DNA from: Gonatopus flavifemur
Lineage: Eukaryota; Arthropoda; Insecta; Hymenoptera; Dryinidae
NCBI GenBank assembly: GCA_018340375.1
Contig: JAFFJZ010000017.1
Coordinates: forward strand, 6,810,001 to 6,874,000
Length of the DNA stretch: 64,000 nucleotides
Reading direction: 5' to 3'
Shown: piece by piece, positions 20,460-31,396 of the stretch
Numbering within the stretch: the first letter of the stretch is position 1
Layout: each line of letters starts with the position of its first letter
Position numbers and translations under genes: made by a program
Notes under the pieces: model-generated
Told to the model about the DNA's origin: nothing
Database searches by the model: none
What the model saw: the letters and a program-made list of their open reading frames with translations, nothing else

Positions 20460-21621
20460 CCCACACAGACAAAAACAGCTATTTTAGATATCTAATAGAT
20501 GTCTTTGAAAACTGCAAGAGCTCTTGCAAGAGCTCTTGCAAGACCTTTCCAAAAGATCTCTTTTCGTGAGCGAAAAGATGTCTTATGCAACACCAATAGA
20601 TACCTTTTAGTTGTCTTCAAGAAATCTAAAAGACATCTTCAAGAAATGTTTAAGAATTCTCAATGATTTCTTGAAGACGTCTTTAAGAGCTCTTGAAGAG
20701 ATCTTAAATCCTTCTTGAAGAATTCTCAAATCCCTCCTGAAGACTTTCTGGAGAACTCTCAAATATCTCTTGAAGATTTCTTGAAAGTATTATTAAAATG
20801 TCTTCATTAAAATATTAAAATATCCATAACCATACGAATTTATTCATTATTTTGATTTATTCATTTGAATAAAGGCTTACCAAAACATATGAGGTGTTTG
20901 CATATAATTCGAATGCAAAAATACTTCAAGCATTTTTTATGCATGTATATAACCTAAATTCAAAATATTTTAACATTCAATTTCATCCACTTCAATCTGA
21001 ATTTCGATACATTCTATCTTGCACAAAAATGTGAAATTTGATGGGAATTCAATTCACGTACGTACATAAAAAATAAAGTACAATGGATAAAATAATGAAT
21101 TGATATTCCTCTAATATATGATTCTGCATAATGATAGGTTAGTTTTTGCAAATAGGATCATTCGCTACAAAACAAAATATATTATTGTAATGTAATTGGT
21201 TACACGTTTCTTTTCTGCAGCAATACTTTTATTATCCAGTATTGGATCTTGAATGTTTATGTATATATAATTAATATTGCACAATATCATCGGCGTCGTC
21301 GTTCCTCACTGCACACGTGAAACAAATGCGCGGGACACTGTGAATAACTATACGTGAATTACTGCAATGTCCTTTCTAATTCTCTTTGATCTAATTGGTC
21401 TATTGGGATTGTTCTAAAAGTGCTCTTGAAGATATCTTCAAGAAATGTTTATGAGTGTTCTTGAATATATCTCAATTACAGTTGTCTTATAGAACTCGCG
21501 CAGCAAGAGATCTTTCATACATTTCTAGAAGACATCTTTAAGATGTCTTTTAGAAATGTCTTGAAGATACATGAATTCAGGACTCTTTTAGACGTCTTGA
21601 AGAACTGCTTGCTGTGTGGGT
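20460..21621. mobile_element. Nested element with cccacacag ends and cttgaag-rich subterminal repeats
   Basis: Both ends (cccacacagacaaaaac at ~20460; gcttgctgtgtgggt at ~21610) are inverted relatives. Next to each end, 20480-20800 and 21410-21610 are dense in variants of tcttgaagaa(a)tctt and its complement. The centre is anonymous AT-rich DNA. No target duplication was recognised. Confidence 0.55.
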
Positions 21622-21867
21622 CGCTTACCGACACTGTTTTGTTTATAAACGATTTTTTTTTCTCATAAATGTGTTAATGGCAGGAAAGGAGTTGATGATA
21701 ACTCGTATATGGAATATGCCTATCATGATTCTCGTCTTGATAATCAACACTTCACAAAATCAATTTATTTAGAAAATCCAAAATTGTTTCAACAGTATCC
21801 TCTAATCATAAGTTCTCCAAACACTTATAAGAGATACGCAAAGCTAGCAAAATTGTATGTTCAGTTT

Positions 21868-21950
21868 AGCTCAAGTGGTATACGCGTTAGGTGTAGGTAG
21901 GTAGGTAGGTAGGATGTTGATGTTCGATTCCCGCTTTCAGCACCCTGAAT
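21868..21950 (+). other. tRNA-like box A / box B segment
   Basis: TAGCTCAAGTGGTATACGCG (box A-like, from ~21872) is followed after a (GTAG)n run (21893-21913) by GTTCGATTCCC (box B-like, ~21923). The microsatellite sits where the anticodon arm should be. A tRNA-derived SINE head or tRNA pseudogene is most likely. Confidence 0.35.
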
Positions 21951-22679
21951 GTCATGTGCAATCGATGTTCGATGCTACAACTTCACGCTCAACTAAACAG
22001 TAATGAATGTCAAACAATCAAAATTTTTGCTGCTTTGGGAAATTATTTCTAAAGACAACATTACCAACCTTCATAATATAACAAAAACTTTTTTTATTGT
22101 TGAATCGAATTCATATTGTTGTTTAGTAAAAATTATCATGCCCATTCCGCGGAATAGATGATTTGTGTGGTGGAATCAATTATGCGACCATTCACTATTT
22201 GGTACGAATAACAATGCTTGGGTAATCGAATGAAATACAAGTTTAGTAAAATTCATTTGACTTGTTATGGTGACATGAACTGTATGTGCATTCGGTTTCT
22301 AATACTAAACATTTGGTCTGTCCATAATTCACTAAATCGTTAAGTACGAGATACCATTGGTTTGATTGATATCACTATTCAATTTTCTCCGTGTGCAAGA
22401 TTCGTTATCTCTTTTTATTTTTTTTACAAACAATTTCATCGTTCATGGAGTTTCTATGAACTTTGAAGAAACATTGTCCTAAAGAAAAAAGTTTCTCAGC
22501 ATCCAATCAATTTTTTGTACATGAAGTTGTTTCAAACAAATGAATTGTTTATAAAAAAATTAGATTTTCAGTGACGTTACGTGATGTCTACAGTTATTAC
22601 ATAAAAGAGTCACAAATGATTCAAAGATTGGATATCCCGCTGAAATTGAATATTGAATTGATATTTTGAACCACGATTC

Positions 22680-22860
22680 CAACCGTTATTGAATTTGGAT
22701 GAATGAACATTGAAAATATCCAACCATATCAATCGCCGATCAAATTGATCGTTCACGGAAATTTTTGGAAGCGGTAAATTTTTCCCCTGAGTCGAATTGA
22801 AGATTTGAAACACTTTTGGTTACGATTAGTGTTTTTTCCAATTCTTTATACAAACCACCA
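22680..22860 (-). pseudogene. Inverted fragment of the 9.5-kb element's own transposase
   Basis: The minus strand encodes GKNLPLPKISVNDQFDRRL, the counterpart of GQNLPLPKIPVSDQFYRRL at ~25405-25470 on the plus strand. Nucleotide similarity continues to about 22860 (ttgtataaagaattggaaaa). It abuts the inner end of the left inverted repeat, where the intact right side instead has non-coding sequence. Confidence 0.75.
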
Positions 22861-23283
22861 CGTTTTTGTGGAAATATGTAATAGTATATGTTCTATGTAG
22901 TTTATATGGTAATACATAACCGTGATACATATTTGGTAATACAGGGTTGGTTTGAAAATATGCAACTGAAATGAGTGTCTGATGAAAACAGTTGACGAAC
23001 AGCACTTACTTCACATTTCCAGCATTTATATAGTTCATAGGGTACGATTATCAACTGTTCTTTCAATAACCTAGGTTCACTTTGTTCATTTTTTTTTGTC
23101 AATTGATGTGCATACGGATTGAACTGAAATTAGTCTTTGAAATTAATCTACAATACTGACAAAATACTTCGCATTAAATTATTATATCAAACATGGACAC
23201 AAAGAGACGCCTTCAAAAGGTCGTAAACGCTCAAGAGATGAAAGCTCTCGGAGAAGAAATACGAGTAAACTCTCATGTAATAA

Positions 23284-24811
23284 GGTAAGGAAATTTCCAC
23301 TATTAGCGCATTCGATTTTCAAGTATTTTTACTGAGTTTCTTCTTGAAAAATATTCAATTTCAACCCATAATTCTGAATTATAAACATTCCCTTCATCCC
23401 CTTAGTTACAGTCACATGACGATTAGAAAAAAATCATTCAATCATGATTTTTGCAACAGGATATTCATGAGTGAGCCATGGAATTTTATGAAATTGTGTT
23501 TATGACACACTATGAATCTGTATGGAATATTTGTAGGCAAACATATGAAAAATCAGTTTTGCTCTAATTTATGGTTTAAGATGAAAATTCATAAGTCAGA
23601 AATTCATAAATTCTCATGTTTGGGAAAAAAATTTTCCCGTATCTGGAATTGAACATGAGTTCTTTCAGGTACTATTCCACTGACTCACCATCAGGTCATG
23701 CACCGACTTGTTATCAAAGTTTAATAAACAAGTGTTCATAAGCGTTGTGTCAATCATTCTTATCGCATTGTTGTAACGAATGAATTCAAAAGATGAATAT
23801 TATTGGAAAAATCATAGGCAAGGATTTGAGAAATTTGAAAAATTTTTCTCGCATATTGATAATTGTTTGCTTGGGTCATAACAAATATTCTAAAATCTGA
23901 AAATCTTCTAAGAAGCGCAGATGTGACGATGTGAGTCAAGTTATTTGCAACTCTCAAAACCTCGTACATGATTTTCCCAATGATATTCACTCTTTCAATT
24001 CATTCATTACAATTTCATCGAATTCCATAACTCACTTATGAATGCTCTGTGGCAAAATCCATGATCTTTCATGATCGAATGATTCTTTTATAAATCGCCA
24101 TGCGACTGGAACCACGGCTTGTTGGTCAAACCACGTATAGACGATCATTGTTTTCATCAAGAAAAATCCATTCTAGGGTGAACAATATGTTTCAACCTCA
24201 GGCAAGATTGTTTCAGCAAAAGTTTTCTCACATGTTGATTTTTGTTGTGAGAAAAGATGTTATTCGTATATAGAGGAATCCCATCAAGAGGGTTTATTCG
24301 ATACGTTTTAGCAATATCGTGATTACTTGCCACAAAATGTGCTTTTAAGCACTTCAATGAAAATTAAGCATGTTCCTGAAGGTTTGTGTGCATCAATATT
24401 CAATTTCATCAACCCGTGAACATACTCTTATATCATTGAAATTTGAATCTGTTATTGACACGAACTCCTAACTGAGAATGGAAAACATTTTGTTCTATGA
24501 ACACTATTGTAAAAATTGATATTTTTAGATGACCTATGTTGATATTCGAAATATATGGAATATATGATACATTTGGAATATGGAATACGTTATATTTGAA
24601 AACGGTATAGAGAAATGAAAATCGTTCATATTCTGAAATTCACCAATATTCGATCATCAAATCATTTGAACAACAGATTTGAACTTCAATAATACCCTCT
24701 TATACCATGAGGAGTTATTGCTTCTCATGCGTACACATGGAAACACCATAGGAAAAGTTTGTATGGCAAGTAGATATTTTTTTATCACCTGAATTGTGGA
24801 ATATGTTTCAG
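23284..24811 (+). other. Probable intron of the DUF7869-like gene
   Basis: The stretch lies between a GTAAGG donor and a TTTCAG acceptor. It is AT-rich with no convincing exon. A minus-strand tRNA-like stretch with TGTTCAATTCCAG (box B-like) lies at ~23640-23700. Confidence 0.4.
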
Positions 24812-25564
24812 ATAACCATATGAAACGTTATGATTGGGTCTATTTTTATTCTCACCCTCTCTATAATATCAATAAAGAAGTCTGCAAGCAATTTTTGATT
24901 TCCTTATTACGGATAGACAAATCACGATTCGAAACAGTCCAAACAAAAATGATCGGTGGTGACAGCTCACATGACAAACGTAGTCAACATAACAACCAAC
25001 CTCTCAAGCTCACAGATGAAGTTAAACACCTAATTCAAAAACACTGCGAAAGCATGGAGTGTTCGAAATCACATTACACGTCAGAAAAGACAACGCTGTA
25101 CTATTTTGAGAATCCAGAATTGAATCTGAAGCGGCTTTATGAGTGGTTTCTGGAGTATCATAAAAAAGCAACAGGCAATGATACAACACCGCTTCACTTG
25201 AATACATATTCCGAGTATTTCAATTGTCATTTGAATTTCTCATTTCGTGTACCTCGGACGGATGTGTGTAATATTTGCCACGAAAATGGAAGACTGACTG
25301 ATGAGAGCGAGGAATTTGAAAAGCACAAAAAGTATTACACTTTGTATAAAAAATTGAAAAAAACAATGATCGCAGACAAAAGTGCTTTAGGTCTTGAATT
25401 CGATTTCGGACAAAATTTACCACTTCCAAAAATTCCTGTGAGCGATCAATTTTATCGGCGTCTGATATGGTTGCACATTTTCAACGTGCATCCATTCAGT
25501 TCCAATAACAGTTATATAGTATTTTCACATTTATGGAGGGTTGTTTCAAGAAGGGCGCGAATAC

Positions 25565-26871
25565 AGGCATGCTAGCGGAAAAATTGAGTGAAAAGTGAGT
25601 GACTTTAAATACAATGATATGTTCAGATATGCAAATAAAACGGTCAAATGAATTATTAGTCCTAGTATTGATAAAATCGACAATCAGTATTACTTCAACT
25701 TTGGGACTCATTGCGAAAAATTACGTATTGTAGTGTAGAGACTGCCGAAAATGTTGTTAGAATGATATTGATGAAGATTATCCACAATGTAAAAACTGAA
25801 CTGTGATCTCCAGAATGATAAACAAACAATCTACTATGAATTAACCTCATTCCATGTCAGTATTTTAAGAAACGAAAACTTGATGATTGGTCTAATATAT
25901 CAAATACTCATAAAGCCCATTTAAAAACCAATAAATCCATGTAATATAAAAATGAAATATAATGGGGTACAATACAGCATAAGATGACAATGTTTCAAAG
26001 AGCAGTTTGATTTGTCTTATGAATAAATCTAATTTTTCCTCTTCATTTCGACGAGTGAGCTAATAAACACTCTGTCATGTTGGACTCTTAGAAAATGTGT
26101 TATCCTAATTGACGTTAAATTTTATAAATTCTGCCAGCCCCCATTTGCCTATGTCCTATCAGAAATCCCACACAGCAAAAGCACGTCCCAAATGAACTCC
26201 CACCGTATACGGTGAAACGTATACTCAGAGAAGTATTTGGTTGATACAACCAAATTCTATTGATAAATACGACCCGGCTAAATATTTTGTTAACTTGTGA
26301 AAATGATACGAATACAACACATAAGAAAAATTCATCCATATGATTTATTTCCTCCAACAAAATAATTTTCATACAACATTTTTCATAATCCATTGAATTG
26401 TTTGGTTTATTCATTCAAAAGCAGGCAACCAAATATTTAGCCGGATCATAGTCGCTGATGTTTTTCTCAGTGTAAGCAGGAGATGTTTTGTAATGCATTT
26501 TCCAATGTATTCTCCAGATAGAGTTCGATAGTTTGATTCTGAATTTTGCTCTTAATTTTTCTCATTTTTTGTTTCACGCAGTTAGATTTTCGGAGACATT
26601 TCTAATGAGTCAATCTTCTTCGACCAGATGGAGTCATTCTTAATAGTTCTCCTGAATCATAATATAATAACCATAGTACCAACGAAATCAACACTCGCTT
26701 CTAATTGCTGCATGAAGTACGAAATGGAAAAAAATAATTGGAATTTGAAAAAATTCACACACCGATCATTAAAAAAGTGAGAAAAGTGAGAATTCACAAA
26801 ATAAGTGAAGAATAGTGAGGGCAATGGAAAAAAGTGAGAAAAAGTGAGAAAAGTGAGTCGCTAGCATGCCT
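25565..26871. mobile_element. 1.3-kb hAT-like non-autonomous element inside the transposase exon
   Basis: The ends are AGGCATGCTAGCG at 25565 and CGCTAGCATGCCT ending at 26871, both followed inward by (gtgag)-rich sequence (aaaagtgagtgac; ttttctcactttt). The left flank is GCGAATAC (25557-25564) and the right flank GCAATAC (26872-26878), an 8-bp duplication that has lost one base on the right. Joining the flanks restores a transposase-like frame. It contains no transposase. Confidence 0.75.
26225..26480. mobile_element. Possible small MITE within the 1.3-kb insertion
   Basis: agagaagtatttggttg and gccggctaaatatt near the left are matched in inverted orientation by caaccaaatatttagccgg and ttctcagtg near the right. 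No target duplication was confirmed. Confidence 0.3.
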
Positions 26872-28914
26872 GCAATACTGTTTCAAATTTTTTGTTTCAT
26901 GCGGTAAAAGAAGAATCCAAGATCGATTGCGTGAATAAAATATATCTCTTTTCTGATGCATGTGGTGGACAGAATCGGAATTATTTCATCGCTGTTTTTT
27001 TATCCATACTGTCTGAGTACTTACAGTGTGAAATAACCCATTTGTACCCAGTACGCAGTCATTCTTATTGCCAATGTGACCGAAATTTTGGATTATATGG
27101 CGCTAAGAAGACAAAAATAGAACGCATTGGAACCGACAAGCAGTACACAGAGATGATGAAGACCTCGAGAACGGAGCCGTTCATCATGATCGATCAAGGG
27201 ATGTGCCCCATTAAAGACTTCGAATCGAAGGTACAAAGAGAGATGAATGAATTGAAAAAAATGAAAAATTTTCAGATAAGCCCTGCAGTCAAAATCGTGT
27301 GTTCACATAATGGCATTATCACGGTGTATAAAACTTACGATGATTCAAATCCTGAAAAACTGAATTTTGAAAAAACACATAAAATGTTAGATTTGGAACA
27401 ATCAGTGTTGGCTGAACCCATAGGGATTTCATCCGAGGAAGAAAAGGATTTGAAAGAACTGTTGCGTTATCTGTCATCTGCAGGGAAGGCATTCTTCGCG
27501 AAATATTTGCGAAGTGTTCCAAGGAAACCATCAAAACATTCGAAATGATGGAATGAAATAAAATAATTATTATCTTGAATCTGAACGCAATAAAAAGAAA
27601 TCGGGGAACTTGAATTCCAATATTTTCTAAGATTCAGCTGAAACATTTTACGGTTTGTTTTCTATGAATGAAACTTTTTTTCTATTTTTGATGTTATGAA
27701 AATTGAGTGTTCTTTTCTATACCTAAAGCGAATGTTTCAGTGATCGCGACTTCACAAAAGTTTATTAACTGAAAATATATAGAAGAGAGTCTAGAAATGA
27801 ATAGTTTGAAAACTATTTTCGCTGACCGATTCAATAATACCTACGGATATGATAAAAATGTGGTTCAAAATATATTCAATTTCAGCGGGATATCCAATCT
27901 TTGAATCATTTGTGACTCTTTTATGTAATAACTGTAGACATCATGTAACGTCACTGAAAATCTCATTTTTTTTATAAACAATTTATTCGTTCAAAACAAC
28001 TTCATGTACAAAAAATTGATTGAATGCTGAGAAACTTTTTTGTCCAGGACAATGTTACTTCAAAGTTCAGAAACTTAATGAATGATGAAATTGTTCATAA
28101 AAAAAATAAAAAGAGATAACGAATCTTGCAAATATAGTTCGATATTTGAATTCCCTGACCCGAAAAACATCAACCTATGTTGAGAAATCGAACGAACGCA
28201 ATCTTTCCTATACCGGCTCTGATATTCAGTCGGTAGACGGCGCAAACTTATGAAAAATGTCCATTATGCGCTCATAATAAAATCGCTGTACCTTGCACAC
28301 TGATAGTGCAATCGATCTGAAACTTTTCAAAAAGTTTGTCCATACACTGACGAACAACTTTGTCACGGGAAGTTTTTTGTAGCTCAAACTTCCCTCACCA
28401 CTTTTTCAATGCAAAGCATGGAGAACATAGTTTTCACTTCGGATTAGAAAATTAATCATTTGTCATGAACTTTCACCATTTTCTTCAACATAGTCGTCCC
28501 CGTTGAAGCCTTACAAATCAGAATCTGCAAGCTTCATTGTGATACATCAAAAAATCACCGAGTTATGATGAGTTGATTGTTGAAAAATATTGATTTTGGT
28601 TGCAAAAAAAGAGTAGTTTCCATTTCTTATCTCCAAAACTATCACTTATAAAAAAAATTGTAAACGGAGGCTCATATTGATTTTTCAAGCCCTACCTTCC
28701 AGTATTTTTAGATTTTCGAAATTCCACCTTTCAATTTTGGTGTGTGACGTAACTTGGACAATACTTTTCCACATTTCCGCGCGTCTAACCGGTCCTTGCA
28801 TGGGTGTACTCAATTCAATCCGAACTTCATTCCGATGAAAGGGTAACAAAATTTAATACATTTTTATCCATTTGAATCTTTATACTTTTCAATACTGAAT
28901 CCGGTATACATAAT

Positions 28915-29035
28915 TTTTGATTCATTCAACGTATTTTCAAGTCGCGATCATTCAATCCATTTTTATACTGATCACGGTATAGACATTGAATCCGTTTCAA
29001 TCGTTTTTCATCCTCTATCCATTTCAATCTCTAAA
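28915..29035 (+). repeat. Direct repeat flanking the 9.5-kb element, right copy
   Basis: Same orientation as 19075-19195, including ttcaagtcgcgatcattcaa and tatagacattgaatccgttt. It merges into the ~170-bp repeat series that follows. Confidence 0.7.
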
Positions 29036-29059
29036 TTGATAACCAGAATGAATCCACAT

Positions 29060-30120
29060 ATATTCTGTTGAATTCATCTCCTGGGATTGGAAAGTGTAAA
29101 GATATTTCATTACAATCGCAAGAGTAAGTGACATTCAGAATGGTATTTAATCCTCATTGAAAATCATAATTAACTCCAATTCATTTTCATGTATTGGAAT
29201 GGATTGAGCGGATTCATATTTCATTGGAGGTCAGAATAAATCAGCAGATGTACACTGAAATCCATTTTTTGGCATTGAATAGGGTGAAGGCATCTTATTA
29301 CAATCAAAAGATAAAGTGACATCCAGAATGGTATTTAATCCTCATTGAAGATCATAATCAACTCTAATTCATTTTGATATATTGGAATGGATAGAGTGGA
29401 TTCATTTTTATTGAAGATTAGAATGAATGAACAGATGTACATTTGAATCCATTCTTTGGGATTGGAAAAGATAAAGGAATCTTCCCAGCCAGCAAAGCGC
29501 TTCCAAATTCACGTTTCCGCTACTAGCAGTGCTAGTGGTAGCAACGTAGTAGCTTTTCCATTACCGTGAGACTGCATGCTACCATAACATATATATGATT
29601 CAATTTATAACGTAGCACTATCTCAGCGCTACCAGTATTATCAGGAAGCGCTACCAAGTAGTGCTCCTAGTAAAAATACTACCAAGTCGCTCCTATTTCC
29701 ATACATAAATGAAGCCGTACAGAAGATTTTGAACTGTATAAGTGATTGGTAGCACCACTGCCAGAAGCGCTGCCTTGATTTTGTTGGCTGGGTTATTACA
29801 ATTGAAATATAAAGTGACATTCAAATAATATTTAATTCAAATGGAAACCCAATTGAACTATAATTCATTTTCATGCATCAAAGTGGATACAACAAATCCC
29901 TATTCAGGCTCGATGTCAAAAAGCGGTGCAGAAAATGGCATTGAAAGTGGGTAGGAATGAATGCAAATTTCCTTATCTATTTCTGTTCTCAATCCTCACT
30001 TTTCCTAATCCATTTTTATGGATTGAAATGGATAAACCAAATTTCTATCCAGGTCAATGTCCAAAAGTGGTGCAGAAAATGACGTTGAAAGTGGATAGAA
30101 GCGAATACGAATTTTTCTAT
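29060..30120 (+). repeat. Degenerate tandem repeats of ~130-180 bp
   Basis: Segments gacattcagaatggtatttaa, cattgaa.atcataat.aactc and attggaatggat recur at about 29130, 29320, 29400 and 29815. A further pair (tgcagaaaatggc/acgttgaaagtgg) lies at ~29930 and ~30070. The array is interrupted by the MITE at 29484-29792. Confidence 0.65.
29484..29792. mobile_element. 309-bp MITE with CCCAGCCAGCAAA ends
   Basis: CCCAGCCAGCAAA at 29484 and TTTTGTTGGCTGGG ending at 29792 are inverted repeats, with TT on both sides. Neighbouring repeat units read atcttattacaat without the insert, confirming a TT or slightly longer duplicated target. The interior is rich in gctac/gtagc palindromic pieces. Confidence 0.7.
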
Positions 30121-30142
30121 CCATTTCTATCCTCGATTTTCA

Positions 30143-30325
30143 CTAGGGAACGTTGAAAATCGTTGTAACTTCCATAACCGTGCTTGAAAAATTGTGGGGA
30201 AACTACGTGGTAAATAACGTCAACAACTACGTTGTTTGCAACGTTGTTTATTTCTTTTCCAAAGAGATACAATTTTACCATCGTAAACGACGTTTTCAAC
30301 GTGGATTTTTCCCCCTGGGAGCAAG
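30143..30325. mobile_element. Possible small palindromic MITE (aacgttgaaaa)
   Basis: ctagggaacgttgaaaatcg near 30144 pairs with the complement of acgttttcaacgtggattttt...ccctggg near 30290-30320. The interior is rich in aacgttg motifs. No target duplication is clear. Confidence 0.4.
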
Positions 30326-31352
30326 GTTGGACATTTTTCATTAAGATTTCACCCGAAACGAGTGGAAATCTCATTCGAAGCGGACTAGCTCACTTTTGAG
30401 GCTTAGTGAAGTGAAACGCGTTATTTTTGACTCTTCAAGATTCAAAGAGTGGATAACCAAAGCTCGAGAAGAAACTTGAGACCCCCGCAATAACCCATAT
30501 GTGCACAAACATTGCGTGAACTTCAGCCCTATTCTGACGCGAAATTGACCGGCATGTGCCCAGAATGGACTGAAATTGACTCAATGTTGATGAGCATATG
30601 GGAAAGCAAATGAGGATCATCAATACATGGTTCATTAATCTGCCACCGATGTGTTACATTCAAACACCATGAATTCCAACCACAAGTCATTCCTCTTTAT
30701 TTCACCTCCACCAATAGAAGAAATTATGACTGAAAATGTGGTATCAAATTATTCCCAAAAAATCGTCATTGCTTACTGCGTCCATCGTTATTATCATTTA
30801 TTAACATAGTTCCGCATAATATTCTTAGTTTATAAATATATATTTATGTAAGTATCGTACATATTTACTATACACAATCATCATTTTCACATTGAAATAA
30901 TAAAACGCTTATAATTTATGCTCAATGGGCAGAAAATATGATGAAATAAGCATGATATGACTTTGTTTACCGCAGATACACACAAAACATCGTAATTAAT
31001 AGATTGATTCGCACCGGTTAGATGAATCGAATATCGAACACCGCAGATATCAGAACCAATTCCATGACTTGAGAAATCAAATATATGTAGGGTATGATAG
31101 AATTTATTCATATATTTACATATCTCGTATTTCTCCCGGAAATAATAAAACCCTGCGATAAACAAATTGCAATGGAAAATATTATTAATCACCATACGAT
31201 ACGGATACGATTAATATTATTCTATGTGTTGTGATGAGACTATGAATCGTGTATATTCATATTTTTATCACCTAAGTTTCCGTTCGGAACAATGCATTCA
31301 TTCAACTTACCAATATTTTGCATACAACGGCATTATTATAATTTTTTATTAG

Positions 31353-31354
31353 TA

Positions 31355-31395
<41 letters not shown>

Positions 31396-31396
31396 G
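31353..31396. repeat. (ATT)n microsatellite
   Basis: About 14 near-perfect ATT triplets. Confidence 0.9.

Larger units (their letters stand above)
20171..22393. mobile_element. 2.2-kb non-autonomous element with CACGGAGAAAA ends in the left arm
   Basis: The ends are CACGGAGAAAACTGGAATAG at 20171 and, from the other side, CACGGAGAAAATTGAATAG, ending at 22393. Outside it the host arm reads atatttg|tgcaagattcg, and the intact right arm has atatttgcaagattcg, so a 2-bp TG was duplicated. It has no transposase. A further insertion and a tRNA-like segment lie inside it. Its ends match the family of TA-duplicating MITEs seen at 52106-52394. Confidence 0.75.
23190..27548 (+). pseudogene. DUF7869-like transposase gene, split by a 1.3-kb insertion
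   Basis: A probable first exon, about 23190-23283, encodes a basic stretch (KGRKRSRDESSRRRNTSK) and ends at AATAAG|GTAAGG. The next exon starts at the acceptor ...atgtttcag|ATAACC (24812) and stays open to ~25575. It has a Cys-rich segment (DVCNICHENGRL) and FDFGQNLPLP, a likely first catalytic Asp. The third part (26879-27548) has YLFSDACGGQNRNY, a likely second Asp, and VRSHSYCQCDRNFG. This order matches the DUF7869-type proteins found in multicopy in animal genomes, probably transposases. Between the two parts lies a 1,307-bp insertion, and on its left side the homologous frame is shifted near 25490. An exon between 23284 and 24812 may exist but I could not find it. Confidence 0.65.
19276..28811 (+). 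mobile_element. 9.5-kb transposon with ~950-bp inverted repeats and AATT flanks
   Basis: The ends are GAGTACACCCATGCAAG at 19276 and its complement finishing at 28811, flanked by AATT at 19272-19275 and 28812-28815. The right arm is continuous at ~27865-28811. The left arm matches it in three pieces, 19276-19879, 20090-20170 and 22394-~22690, separated by a 202-bp MITE and a 2.2-kb insertion. The interior carries a transposase gene (23190-27548). Four-bp AT-rich duplications occur in Sola-type elements among others. AATT is palindromic, so it could also be the last bases of the inverted repeat. Confidence 0.75.

Noticed and set aside
24796..24811. ATG at 24796 as the true start of the DUF7869-like protein
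   Set aside because: A TTTCAG acceptor lies between it and the conserved sequence and an upstream basic exon exists at ~23190, so this ATG is probably intronic.
28812..28815. Treating AATT as a proven target duplication
   Set aside because: AATT is palindromic, so it could belong to the inverted repeat; I report it only as likely.
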